From Aedes albopictus (lineage: Eukaryota; Arthropoda; Insecta; Diptera; Culicidae): a stretch of DNA of 64,000 bases. Location of the stretch: assembly GCF_035046485.1 (NCBI RefSeq), contig NC_085138.1:332612421-332676420 (forward strand), read 5' to 3'. Position 1 is the stretch's first letter; every line of letters starts with the position of its first letter. The translations under genes were made by a program, and so were the position numbers. Positions 34,884 to 46,357 of the stretch are shown here, one piece after another. The notes beneath the pieces are model-generated. The model made no database searches, was not told the DNA's origin, and worked only from the letters and a program-made list of their open reading frames with translations.

Positions 34884-35969
34884 TCCTCTCCCTTCTCTGG
34901 AGAAAAAAAAAACCTGATCTAGTTGATTTTTACGTTGTAGAAGGATTTGTATGGATTGTCTCAGAATCGATTTACGAGAGACGTTTCCATGCGGTCTGAT
35001 CTCAGTTATGTGTGTTTTATAAAGTAATTACTTTATTTTTGGACGATCTGATCAAATTATCTCAAAATATTTACAACTGAAACTTTTCAGCTCTACGAAT
35101 TCTTTCGCAAATGAATCGGTACACTCTTCGGTAATACTTCTCAAACAACTGGCAGTATGAGCTTACAGCATGCAGCATAAAAGAAACATTAGACTGGATC
35201 GAAAACAAGTGGCATCATACGTGAGAGCATACCCCATACATGTTGAACTAACGGTAAATTTGTCAGCATGTATATCATCTCTCTTCCATCGCACGATGAA
35301 TCAAGGAAGAACGGTTACAAATCGTCATGTTCATGTCATGTAAAGACTACTGTGATAATTTGAGAATCCACTGAATCATCATTTCCCAGCGAAATTTCAC
35401 ACTAATCAAACTTATTTTGTTTACCTGTTGTGCATCCGACGCCCTTGTCTTGAACTCAACCGAACTTGCGCATGCCAGCCGCTGCGAAGTCGTGTGCGAA
35501 ATTCGACTGTGATGATAATGAATTTCGGCCGAGTCTAAATGGGTGCAAATGTCGCAATAGTGAGTCCCCGCACAATATGAAGATGCCGAAATAAATAAGA
35601 TATAGTGACGGTTTCAACAAGAAGTCGCGTATGCAGTCTTGTCGAACGTTTTCACCATTAGTTCTTACCGGTTCGTACTTTTTGTTGTCAGCTTAGAAAG
35701 CTACATCAAACCACTCCAAATCCTTTAGAACCTCCACCTTAATGATGTGTTTTCAAATTCAATCTAGCGGTGCATTGCTTCATTGACATTTAGATCTATA
35801 TCTATAACATGGTTGCCCTGAAAAACAAATATTTGTATCTCTTTATAATCGATGCAAGCTACACTAAAATTCTTTGCTTTTCCTTTGTCAATAATTTATC
35901 GCAATTAAGGTTCCCAAATAAAATACAATCGCAACTATAGTAAGGTAAACACGCCTTAGACAACAATGA

Positions 35970-36715
35970 GCAGCATGGTCGTCCCGAGCAACATACCTTT
36001 GTCTTTTGACAACTGATGTTTCGAAGCATGGTCGTTCAACACAACACGCTTTTGTCTTGTCCATGTTTATATTACGCTGCGTGGTCATTCCGAGCAACAC
36101 GTCTTTGTCTTTTCGTATACCGAAGCATGGTCGTCCCGAGCAACATGCTACTATTACACTTGCGTGGTCATCCCGAACAACACGCCTTTGTCTTTTTTCC
36201 GAACCGAAGCATGGTCGTCCCGAGCAACATGCTAGTATTATTCTTGCGTGGTCATCCCGAGCAACACGCCCTTGTCTTTCCGTATACCGAAGCATGGTCG
36301 TCCCGAGCAACATGCTACTATTACACTTGCGTGGTCATCCCGAACAACACGCCTTTGTCTTCACATCTACTAAGGCATGGTCGTCCCGAGCAACACGCCT
36401 TTGTCTTTTTTTGTACCGAAGCATGGTCGTCCCGAGCAACATGCTAATATTATTCTTGCGTTGGTCGTCCCGAGCAACACGTCCTTGTCTTTTCCTAAGC
36501 ATGGCTCGAGAAACATGCAAATATTATACTGCGTGGTCATCCCGAACAACACGCCTTTGTCTTCTAATCTACCGAAGCATGGTTATCCCGAGCAACATGC
36601 TAATATTACACTTCCGCGGTCGTCCCGAGCAACACGCATTAGTCTTTTCCTTAGACAGCAAATGTACCGAAACATGGTCGTCCTGAGCAACATGTTTTTG
36701 TCTTTTCCTTGGACA
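35970..36715. repeat. 84-bp tandem array built on CGTCCCGAGCAACA
   Basis: About 17 copies of a 42-bp half unit (GCATGGTCGTCCCGAGCAAC and GCGTGGTCATCCCGAACAAC alternate), giving an 83-84 bp period: the GCATGG starts fall at 36125, 36209, 36292 and 36375. The period leaves frames open on both strands (up to 226 codons), which I treat as artefacts. It lies inside the LTR-bounded unit. Confidence 0.8.
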
Positions 36716-36944
36716 ACTATTGCATCGTGTCTAATCATGAAATATTAAAGTCTAAACCCGCTTGTTAAGGACTAGGACTAATTACTGGAGCACGATGCAA
36801 CTATAAGGCTTAACAGAAATTTCCACGCGAGTAAGTGAGGATCCTATTTTAGCGATTCTCGAACGTCGACGTCTGACCGGCGTCGCTTCGACGCTCCTAC
36901 ATACACAGCAAAAAAAATTATTGTTCATTTTCGCTGCACATCAG

Positions 36945-37142
36945 TCGCGTCGTAAAAGTGATGTACAAATTACATCCTTTCCACACAGCGAATTAGCCGC
37001 CGTAGCTTGAAAGTGAGTCTAGCAATCGCTAGAACCGGAACGATAGATGATTCATATATAAGTAAAATATTGGCATGGATTCGTACACTGATCCGCTGAT
37101 TGTGAGGCATATCCCTTGCCTCTCAACTATTTCACCGAGTTA
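36945..37142 (-). mobile_element. tRNA-like SINE relic (AGCGATTGCTAG type)
   Basis: Minus-strand head with AGTTGAGAGGCAAGGGATAT, then B-box-like AGTGTACGAATCC (about 37077-37089), ATTTTACTTATATATGAATC, TTCTAGCGATTGCTAGACTC and CGGCGGCTAATTCGCTGTG. Same order of blocks as the relics at 29690-30165. Confidence 0.5.
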
Positions 37143-39178
37143 GAAGCTAGGTGATAAATATGATACTGCTTCTAAATATCCGCTGGAATGAGTTTGTTGA
37201 CACTTTCCAGTGCCAACCAGAGTGTACATGGTGAGTGTGTTGGAAAACGATGTGTCCGAGTGAAATTACGTTCGAAAATGGATACATCACCAAAAGTTAC
37301 GCGCCTGGAAATTACAAAATTATTTGCTGTGTATAGATCGTTTATGCAAGCATCTGAAGTGTTTCAAGATTTGATATTTTACACTGCCGTATGTCTAGAG
37401 CATTTTAAATGGTTGTAAGTTCTTTTAATAAACGAATACATTCAAATTCCTGTGCATTCATTTGTCAAAATCAAAAACACGGCACATTTCTTCACAACTT
37501 ATATAAACCTGCAGCATACCAGCATTTTTTTTGGAAATAACCAATCAAAGGTATCAATTCAACCATCATTGCAGGAGCAATCACCTCGGATTGATCTGGT
37601 GCGAAAAATTAAAAAAAAACAAACACACATCAAACTGCCAACTTGATTATTTATCGAATAGATGCGGCGCCAGAACATCTCACTCAACCCAGGGTTAACA
37701 AAGCCAGAAATGGAAATACACTCAAAAGTTAACCTAATACAACCTTTCGTTTTGGTTGTCAACAACAATATATCGACAGTGTTAACCAGTTAATATATCC
37801 TCACATGCTTCTTACAACTAAAACGCAAAATGCTTGCTTAACGATATGATCAAGTACATAATCCTGTAAAGATTTTTAACAAACTGAGCAATCCGCTATT
37901 CCGAAACAGCTCATAAAACTAATTACTCTCGCATCGCCATATACAAATGTATTATGCTCAACAAATCCCGCACGTTTCCCAAAACTGGAACTGGTTATTG
38001 TCAAATTTTGGAGTGAACCCACTTTTGAATGACCATGCATTTCCATGTATTTGAAAACTCCTCAACCCCAACAACTCGTCCTTCATCACTTGAGCGCGAG
38101 AGAATTAAAAATTGAAAAGTAAAAAACTCCTCGGTTTCCATGAAAGTTTATGAATGTTCCAGTGACTCTGAGCAATATTACGTATTTCGCATCACCGTAG
38201 ATTATCACGCAAAACCGCTCATAGATGGTCGGCAATTCATCATATCATGTTGGCGTCTTTTACAATAATGTCGGAAGTTAGCTAACTGTGCAGAAATTAT
38301 CGAAACAATTGAATGCAACCGCGCTATCTATCATATTTTTTGCAAAAATAAGCGTGATATTGTTTCGCTTGCAACGCAGCAGGTTTCATGCATAAAAAAT
38401 CTTTCCCGGCGAGAAAAATAAAGCCACGCAAGCAATCATAGCTGCGACTACTTCTTCATTCACTCTCACAGCGCCATCATATTGTGTAAGACACCCTTCT
38501 TCCAATTATGAATCATTCCCATAGTACCTTTAGCAGCGCTACCGGTTGTGAGCCTACCCTGCTAGCGCATCCAGCAGCGTTAGTTTGCTGCAAACGGAAA
38601 AAAAATCGCACCGCACCAACTAGCATGTATACTGGCAAAATTCTTTTGTTCTTTGACTTTTACTGCGAGCCCTGTTTTGGTGCTGTCTTGCTCACTCTCA
38701 CAGGATTTTTGAACACAGTGCTCGCAGTAAATGTCAAAATCTCACAGCATGCAGAGGCTAACAGCAACAACGATTGCAAAGTCAAAGAGAACAGAAACTT
38801 ACCTCATAGCAACAATCATCATCATCGTCAGTGACATGAAACAGCAAGTCTAATCTGCAAACCCATCACCGCTTCCACTCTACTCTGTTCGTTGACCACA
38901 CACACATTCTTTCAGCACACATCACTAAACGCAACGCACACCTTCGCGTCAGCCGACGACACAGCCGCGGCCTCGCATCACCCGTTCGAAGCACGTTGAA
39001 AAAATTCGGATTCGCTTACTCACTTTCTTTTTTTATTGGTTTTACCTCGCCGCACAATTTATATGTTTCTTTCCACAATACAGCTTGTTTTTTTTTTCAC
39101 CGAACTCTTTCGCCCACATGCAGGGTGATTGCGAAATGAAGGCATTTTTGATTCGATTTATCCTGGCAGGTTCGCCAT
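37143..39178. other. No gene; interior of the LTR-bounded unit
   Basis: 37185-37420 is the plus-strand relative of the 27780-28345 repeat. 37450-38500 is AT-rich and unrecognised. 38650-38745 has a small inverted pair (TTTACTGCGAGC / GCTCGCAGTAAA). 38880-39000 is CA-rich. No frame with a domain. Confidence 0.4.
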
Positions 39179-39375
39179 TGTGGAAACCGCCGAACACTCC
39201 TCGCAATCACCCGGCATGCGGTGGCCTTCTGTACGACCGATTGCCTCGCGTATCGACGACTGACTGGCTGAGACAGTCAGTGAGTGTGCGGAGCTTGTGC
39301 ATAATCACACCGGGCAAACACCGCATTAGGCTGGTTCATATTTAGCCTGGTCCATAAACAGGCACACACCACACA
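39179..39375. repeat. Right 197-bp direct terminal repeat
   Basis: Appears identical to 34687-34883, and is followed by the ATCTC duplication at 39376-39380. Confidence 0.75.
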
Positions 39376-39380
39376 ATCTC

Positions 39381-40735
39381 CAATGGAAAGTTATTAGAAA
39401 TTTCGCACTGTATCGTATTATAAATTGTATATGGTTTTCAAGTGGATTTTACTGCAGACGAAAGTATGCAAAATAGAAGCATGTAGTTGTCACCCATCAC
39501 TAACGAACCATGCTTGAGTGTGATGATGGCCATATGTTCTGTGAATTCAAATGTTTCCTCTTTATCATGGGAACCATTTGGTGGTCTCCGATGGCACGGA
39601 GATGAACCAAATTTTTGAATTAACCTTAATATAAAATAATAAGAGCAAAAACTAGTAAAATTATACAATTTTTTTTTAATTCATATAATTTGGCAGTGAA
39701 AAATTTCACTTAAATTTTATTGGATTTTTTCAGTAGAATATTTTCACTTGCTAATCATTTAAGTTTCAAATGTTAAGTTAGATGGAAAAAATCTACTTAA
39801 GATTTCCAGTAGAATTTAAGTGAATTTTTCGCTCAGTGTAGCAGAAAGTTGGAATGTACTTTCTGCAACAGTCGTTGAAAAATTCGCAACAATAAATATT
39901 TGATACCTAAAACGTATGCGACTCACTGAAAGCTGCGCGAATGCTATCGATCGCGGTCACCAAGACAATCTTTGTTTGTTATTAAATAAAAGCAAAATTT
40001 TTGCTCGTATTTTATTTATATGATATAAATTATATCCATCAATCTTATTTATTCGTTTCGGCCCATCCGAATGGCGCGGCACCACCTAACAACCACCCAC
40101 AGCCACCCGAACCGACGAAACCCAACCCAACCCGTCAGCTGTCCGGTCCGCGCATCACCGCTGGCTGTGTGCGTGATCCTGATCCTGCCCGCGCGCACCA
40201 GACTTTCGGTGGGCAAACAACATCATTCGCGAGTGACAACCCTTTCGCTCGCACTATCCCAGCATTGATGTTGCATTGGTGCCGGTAGTGGGATGCAAGG
40301 TTTATATATATTGTAAGGTTGAACATGACGTTTAGTTTGTGGAGAAAAGCAGAGGAAGCGAAATTTCAAAGGAATTTGAGGTGGCGGGGGATTTGTTTTC
40401 AGAATTTCTCACGGTGAAAAAATAATGGCCGCTCAGCCAGTTTTGACATCTAAGCCTACCTTAGAATATGTAAATACCTTGGTGGGATGCACTTCAAAAC
40501 TAGGCCCAGTTTCGCGACGAAACGCGGAAAGGCAGTATCCGCGATCAACTATAGTAAATATCCTATAGGAACGTAATTTAAAACGAAAACCTTCGGCTGC
40601 CTCTCGTCCGTCACTTAGCATCGCCATCGCTATCGAACCATGAATGGCAGTGAGGTGGGGTGCTATGCTCGGTCAGCCTCCTCCACCCAGACCCAGCCCA
40701 TGCACTCGGGTGGGTTTGGGTCGGCGTCGAAGCGC
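39381..40735. other. No gene seen
   Basis: 39381-40060 is AT-rich. 40060-40300 is CA/CG-richer and opens in several frames without motifs. 40600-40735 is GC-rich and leads into a MITE. Nothing here can be assigned to a gene. Confidence 0.4.
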
Positions 40736-40736
40736 T

Positions 40737-40889
40737 GGGTATCCATAAACCACGTATACCAAGATTTGGCCATTTTAGATCCCCCCCCCCCGTCGTAGAC
40801 TTTTGTCCATACAAAAATTTTGAAATTTGTATGGAGCGTAGACTTTGGCAAGACCCCCCCCCCCCTTCACGTTGTTTATGAACGGTCCC
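40737..40889. mobile_element. MITE with C-runs, related to 42909-43077
   Basis: Ends GGGTATCCATAAACCACGTA and the complement of GGGACCGTTCATAAACAACG. The interior shares GTAGACTTTTGTCCATACAA, AATTTTGAAATTTGTATGGA and GCGTAGACTTTGGC with the later copy, separated by runs of C. Duplication unresolved. Confidence 0.75.
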
Positions 40890-41138
40890 AGAACACGATT
40901 TTTGAAAATTTGGGACGGGCTGGATCCTGGATGATCTCCCTAATGGTTCCCCTGTTAAAAAGGAAACTTTGAAAATCAGGACATGTTGCCACCATCACAC
41001 TCATACGTGGTTCGTTAGTGATCGGTGACAACTCTAGGCTTTTTTTTGCATATATGTATAGCACGTTCGCGCCGCTCTTTCGTCGTCGTCGTTTTCTCTC
41101 ACATTCTCTCTTACTTTCGTTCTCGTGGTGTGCTGCGG

Positions 41139-41538
41139 GCTGCGGCGTCCGTCGTCGCGATCGTCGCGCACCAACTTAAGCAGGCTGTTACACCTGTCGC
41201 TCGGGTGAAAAATGCTGGTCCGGATCACTTAATTGGCCATAACTTCGAAACGCCTTGACCGATCCGAATCATTTTCAATAGCAAACAATGCGGTAAAATT
41301 CCGGTTCGATTCGAGCTATAATCCGAAAAATCGGCCAATGGGAAGTGCCTTAAAAGTGAGTGAACTTATTTTGTTCACAGACACACATACATACACACAT
41401 ACAGACATCATCTCAATTCGTCGAACTGAGTTGATTGGTATATGTGACTTGACCCTCCGAGCCTCCTATCGAAAAAAATTTTTTTGAGTGAACATATAGC
41501 CTTTCAGTTCACTTAGGTGAACGAGAAAGGCAAAAATT
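41139..41538. repeat. Dispersed mosquito repeat ending CGAGAAAGGCAAAAATT
   Basis: Contains CATAACTTCGAAACGCCTTG, ACACACATACATACACACAT, GACATCATCTCAATTCGTCG and AACTGAGTTGATTGGTATAT. The same blocks occur reversed at 49233-49480. Located just inside the right end of hAT2. Non-coding; family name unknown. Confidence 0.65.
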
Positions 41539-41639
41539 AGGGTGGGCCGGTATTTCCTTTTACAAAAAAAAAAAATGAACAACCTGGCACCCCCTAGGCA
41601 CCCCTAGTAAAAAATCCTAGATACGCCAATGGTCGTTGT

Positions 41640-42905
41640 AAATGATTGTATCCACAATAGTTCATAAGGGAAAGTGTCAAAAATCATCCGTTCTCCCCCT
41701 AACTCGCTAGGTTGCCTTTTCATAATTTTAAAAAAATGGAAATTACTGACGCTCAACAATGGCAATTAAGGTGAAAGTTCTTCCTGTGCACATGAACCGG
41801 AAATTACTATTTCACATACTACACTAACCTACACTAAGACTTTGTTCTTGGCATATTCGTACTTTGCATCCACCAATATGTACGTCAAGGTGTTATATGA
41901 TGCTCGCATTCAAAGATTAGAGGAAAAATAAGATGTGAAGTTTTCACAAAGCGATCCAAAATAACACTGTTGAACAGTAATTCAAAAAGATTCACTATCA
42001 ATACTTTTTGCCGCCTAATGCTCGTCAGTCCTTCTTAGAGTTGACTTTTCTTGCACGCCCCAGAGTCAACTGAACGGCAGCTCCCCCTAGCCAGCAAATT
42101 TGAATCAGCGGAAAACTGGAGTGAAAAATTACCCACTTGACCAGGGCAATGTTTTTCTCCATCTATCCTTCCGTAGTGAACGATTTGCATTTGCGCTCCC
42201 CACAGGCACTTGAAAGGATTGTGAAAAAAATAACTAAAGGTGCTATAAGCTGTCAGATTTACAAATTATACGCCTCAAGCCTACAATCCGTGGTGATGGT
42301 GGTGTGCTGCAACCTGAAGCCCGTATTTATGTTTATTTAAAATTTTCCTGCCACAGGAGAACCGGCAAAGGCCAAGTACCGGAAAGCGATTAAAAAACGG
42401 CTGCAAGAGTCGGTCCCCTCCCATGGAAAGGATACTTATGAACTACGCCGACTACCTCGGCACTGATGGTGACTGCGGCCGTGCCCCTTGTGGGGCTGCA
42501 TAAACCCACTCAGTGCTCATTCACTCACTTAGCCTTTGCCGAGAGCGGGACTAATTAACATAAAAATGAAATGACGACTAGTTCCCTGGTATGCATCCGT
42601 TTTTGGAGCACTAGAATTCATGTTGCGCTCGGCAGCAAGGAAACTCTAGACGGAACAGGCACACAGGAAGGAGGAAATTAATCCTAATTATAATTTTCCT
42701 GACCTGCTGTGCGTTGGATAGAGGGTCCCCTTCGACGGATTGCAACCAGTTCAAGGAACGTTAAATTTTAAGTTCATGCTTGGCTTTATTACCTTTTTCC
42801 TGTGATACATGGTTCCGATAGGAAATTGGATAGTGTTATGTTAATACTACTTAAAAGAAACCGTGAGTAGCTTAGACCACCCTTTCTTTTCCATTCTATT
42901 TCCAC
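41640..42905. other. No gene seen outside hAT2
   Basis: Begins with the hAT2 duplication GTCGTTGT. 42355-42700 is GC-richer (CTACCTCGGCACTGATGGTG, GCCCCTTGTGGGGCTGC) and could be the 5' part of a retroelement or unique DNA. No frame carries a recognisable domain. Confidence 0.4.
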
Positions 42906-42908
42906 TAA

Positions 42909-43077
42909 GGGGCTGTTCATAAACCTCGTAGACCAAAATTTGGCAATCTCAGACACCCCCCTCCCCCCTCGTAGACTTTTGTCCATACAAAAATTTTGAA
43001 ATTTGTATGGAGCGTAGACTTTGGCCACACCCCCCACCCCTCCCCCCAAAAAGTCTACGTGGTTTATGAACGGCCGC
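42909..43077. mobile_element. 169-bp MITE with TAA duplication
   Basis: Ends GGGGCTGTTCATAAACCTCG and the complement of GCGGCCGTTCATAAACCACG. TAA flanks it (42906-42908; 43078-43080). The interior is palindromic around CCATACAAAAATTTTGAAAT. The 3-bp duplication suggests PIF/Harbinger. Confidence 0.8.
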
Positions 43078-43089
43078 TAACACGAAGCC

Positions 43090-44140
43090 TGCTTCTATAA
43101 TTTGGGGAAATCTCATGATGTTCGAGTATCAGGAACATCAGGAAATCTCATAGTTCGAGTATCAGGAACACTCTCGAGTCCCTTCGAATCTCGCGAAGGG
43201 TTACGGCAAGGTGATGGTCTTTCGTGCTTGCTGTTAAACATTGCGTTAGAAGGTGTAATAAGGAGAGCGGGGATAAACAAGAGTGGAACGGTTTTCACGA
43301 GATCCGTTCAGTTGCTTGGTTTCGCTGATGATATTGATATTATAGCTCGTAAATTTGAGACGATGGCGGAAACGTACATCCGACTAAAGAGTGAAGCCAG
43401 GTGAATCGGATTAGTCATTAATGTGTCGAAGACAAAGTACATGATGGCAAAGGGCTCCAGGGAGGAATCACCGCGCCCGCCACCCCAAATTTATATCGAC
43501 GGAGATGAAATCGAAACGGTTGAAGAATTCGTGTACTTGGGCTCACTGGTGACCACCGACCACAACACCAGCAGAGAAATTCGGAGGCGCATTGTGGCAG
43601 GAAATCATGCTTACTTTGGACTCCGCAGTACTACGATCGAACAAAGTTCGCCGTAACACGAAGTTGACTATCTACAAAACGCTGATTAGACCGGTCGTCC
43701 TCTATGGGCACGAAACATGGACCCTACGTGCAGAGGACCAACGCGCCCTTGGAGTTTTTGAGCGGATGGTGTTGCGTACCATCTACGGCGGAGTGCAGAT
43801 GGAAGACGGAACTTGGAGAAGGCGAATGAACCACGAGCTGCATCAGCTGCTGGGAGAACCAACCATAGTCCATACCGCGAAAATCGGGAGGCTACGGTGG
43901 GCGGGTCACGTCATCAGGATGTCGGATAGCAACCCGACTAAAATGGTTATCGAGAATCATCTGACCGGTACAAAACGACGTGAAGCGCAGCGAGCTAGGT
44001 AGGTCGACCAAGTGGAGGACGATCTGCGGACCCTACGTAGAGTGCGGAACTGGAGACAAACAGCCATGGACCGAGTGGAATGGAGACGGCTACTATGTCA
44101 GCAGAGGCCACCACGGCCTTAGCCTGATCGGTAAGGTAAG
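43090..44140 (+). pseudogene. RTE-like LINE reverse transcriptase, 5'-truncated and broken
   Basis: Reads EGLRQGDGLSCLLLNIALEG (motif B region), VQLLGFADDIDIIA (motif C, FADD intact, about 43312-43350), VSKTKYMMAKGSREE, FVYLGSLVTTD, then after a frameshift LRSNKVRRNTKLTIYKTLIR, VVLYGHETWTLRAEDQRALG, VLRTIYGG and GRLRWAGHVIRMSDSNPTK. The order and the GHETWT / RWAGHV blocks match the C-terminal half of RTE-type LINEs (for example JAM1-like). A stop at about 43402 and frame changes near 43600 and 44000 inactivate it. It ends in GTAAGGTAAGTAAGG, a short tandem tail as in RTE. Endonuclease and RT N-terminus are lost. Confidence 0.8.
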
Positions 44141-44668
44141 TAAGGATCCTTGGATCCTACTGTAAAATTCTCTAGAAGTTTACTGCTGAAAATATCTCTG
44201 AAGGGACGTCTGCAGGTCAGTGTTGCATTTGAACTGAACGCGAGCCAAAAATGAACTGAACGCGTTCAATTTTTTGAACGTGAACGCAGCAAACATTGAA
44301 CATGCGTGTCAGAGCTTTTCACTGCTCAAGAACGCCCGTTCAGATCCCCATTCGGCTCAATGTTCTAATGCACTATTCTATCAATATGTAAAGCTACTGA
44401 ATCAGTCCAGCCGTCCAGAGTTCCGTAGAAATAAGACTTCATGGAACTTGGCCCTTTACTGTACCACACCATATTAGTAATACGTACATATATTGCATTG
44501 GGGGTTGGGGAGCGGAAGTCCGGAGTGACAGCGCCTCGGTCCTTATGACGCGTTTCTATGCGAAACAACGTCCAAAAGCTTGGATGCGTCATCATATCAT
44601 ATATGCCTTCTCTCCTAGGACTTTGTGACGCATTTGTATACACTCGTTGTTGCACGGAAAAATGCGTC

Positions 44669-44781
44669 ATGGTCCACTGCACGAATTTATGCTGGCCTGC
44701 TTACTCTCGTGCCGACACCGCTCAAACGTCAAATTTCGCGTGGGAGTAAGCAGGCCAGAATAAATTCGTGCAGTGGACCAT
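44669..44781. mobile_element. 113-bp palindrome
   Basis: ATGGTCCACTGCACGAATTT and GGCCTGCTTACTC face their complements around a 28-bp centre. No clear duplication. Probably a MITE nested in the hAT element. Confidence 0.6.
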
Positions 44782-45629
44782 ACGACCTAGGCCATTGTGG
44801 CATCGGGCATTAAGATTCTGCACCGAAATACGGATTATCCGCAATCCAGGGTGGCCGGACCGGTACCCTCTCACAATAGAAGGTCAGATTCTGAATCCAA
44901 TGAGCCCAAGATTGCTAGAATTGGCGAAAAAATGGCAGAAATATGACCATTTCAGTTTAGCGGGTACCAGGGTATCATGTTAGCATGTTGGCATTATACT
45001 GGTGCAGTTCTTGCTCATTGTTCACACGGTGTGTCTGGTAAACAATATTAATTTTAAAAAATCGGTATCGCCAAGACACCCACCAAACGAAAGCTAAGGG
45101 TCCCCCCTTTCATTTGAGACTTAAATGAGAAAGTTCTATCGGCGGGTCTAGAACTTTTTTTTTTTTTAAATATGATATTTTTTCATTTTTTTCGAAGAAC
45201 ACATTAATGACAAAACACTGTTTTTCCATTGCAAGCATGACTTTCCGTCGATATATATTTTATATTCTGTTTATTATTCTATCCATAAAAGCATAATAGT
45301 GTCATGTGAATGGGAAATCCAGCAGTTGGCAGTTTTGTGTTTATGAGCAGTTTGGTGAAAGTACTAGAACAGTGAGTAAAAAATCGAGTTAAATGCCGTT
45401 CCTTTGAATTCCAATTATGTGTTTGCATCCTATGATAGATACGTATACGTCTTTAGTGTCTCGTATTTGACTGGTACCAGCAGGTCACCAATCATCAACT
45501 TTTCAGCTCATACCGTCATTGGGTTCTTCAGATTTGTGCCCTTGAAATTTCGGGGTGTGACTTCGTCATATATTCTTCTCAAACAGCTTCTCAACTTCAA
45601 TGTGCGTCTGGTACTCAAGACACATGTTT

Positions 45630-45980
45630 TCTTTCTTCTTCTTGGCGTAACGTCCCTGCAGGAGCAAAGCCTGCTTCTCAGCTTGTTCTATGAGCACTGT
45701 AGGAGATATAAGAATAAATTAAATTGTTCGACTTGTTTGAAATTTTCTTATTATATCTCCTACAAGCACTTCCAAAGTTTTTCATTAAAAACTTCTTTTG
45801 CCAATTACTTTTTTATATGTGTATAGTGTGTGACTTGCACGTAAATACTGTATGCTCAGGGAAGTCGAGGAAATTTTCTTCACGAAAATCTCCTGGACTG
45901 ACAGGGAATCGAACCCTTCATCCTCAGCATGGTTATGCTGGATACCCACGCCTTTACAGCTGTGGCTTTATGGGCCCTTT
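45630..45980 (-). mobile_element. Feilai-like SINE, diverged, with a nested MITE
   Basis: The minus strand shows the tRNA-like head (GGGCCCATAAAGCC..., B box GGTTCGATTCCC at about 45903-45915), the AGTGTGTGACTT region and the tail AAGCAGGCTTTGCTCC, GGACGTTACGCCAAGAAGAA. It is more diverged than the copies at 15627 and 59865, and carries the 67-bp insertion 45698-45764. Confidence 0.75.
45698..45764. mobile_element. 67-bp mini-MITE inside the SINE
   Basis: Ends TGTAGGAGATATAAGAA and TGTAGGAGATATAATAAGAA (complement) around about 30 bp. AGCAC flanks both sides (45693-45697; 45765-45769), and the uninterrupted SINE (for example 59939) shows TGAGCACTTCC at this place. Superfamily unknown. Confidence 0.65.
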
Positions 45981-46357
45981 TCGTTATCAAAAACAAATCA
46001 TCGGTGAACAAAATTGGTTTACTTTTCTGGTCACTTGTTGACGCCGGTTTCCATCTGGATGGCAGTTCATGAATATTTGAGAGCTTCATCTGATCAGCCT
46101 GATCTCTGGGTTTTGCCCGCAAATATTCAGCAACCGCAGCAACATTATGAGAAGTCTGGATGATGTTCAACAAGTTTCGATGTGCAAACAAGTTGCTTGC
46201 CTTTGATCATCTCACTGTAGCATCTAGAACACAACTGCAACAAGAAATTTATTTTTGCGTCATCGGTAGTAGCGCTAGATCTGCCACGTTTGCCCTTTAT
46301 GAGAAGTTGTAGTTCTTGCAGCTCTACAAATTTCACAAACAAGGTCTGCAACTCCAA

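Larger units (their letters stand above)
34687..39375. mobile_element. LTR-bounded element (non-autonomous) with 5-bp duplication
   Basis: Two 197-bp direct repeats (34687-34883; 39179-39375) look identical by eye. They start TGTGGAAACC and end ACACCACACA (TG...CA), flanked by the exact 5-bp duplication ATCTC (34682-34686; 39376-39380). This is the structure of an LTR retrotransposon. The 4.3-kb interior has no gag or pol frame, no clear tRNA primer-binding site and no obvious polypurine tract. A non-autonomous (LARD-like) copy, or an internal region replaced by satellite, are the likely readings. It holds an 84-bp tandem array and a SINE relic. Confidence 0.65.
15536..41631. mobile_element. 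hAT2: 26.1-kb hAT-like unit, a nest of insertions
   Basis: Left terminus CATTGGCGTAGCTAGG followed by a G-run. The right terminus is the complement of CATTGGCGTATCTAGG, ending at 41631. Both ends carry AGGGGTGCC-type sequence just inside. An exact 8-bp direct repeat GTCGTTGT flanks it (15528-15535 and 41632-41639). TIRs of the form CA-TGGCGTAGC-AG with 8-bp duplications are typical of hAT. Much of the interior consists of separately bounded insertions listed below, so the original element was far smaller. No hAT transposase is seen. Chance pairing of two unrelated ends is possible but unlikely given TIR plus TSD. Confidence 0.75.

Noticed and set aside
36006..36686. 226-codon frame
   Set aside because: Follows the 84-bp tandem array (a multiple of three). 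Antisense frames of comparable quality exist.
35970..36715. CRISPR-like array
   Set aside because: Repeats are contiguous dimers without unique spacers, and the context is an animal genome.
40001..40288. 95-codon proline-rich frame
   Set aside because: Compositional effect of a CA/CC-rich stretch; overlapping frames are equally open.
45404..45826. 140-codon frame
   Set aside because: It runs through the SINE and its nested 67-bp MITE, so it cannot be a gene.
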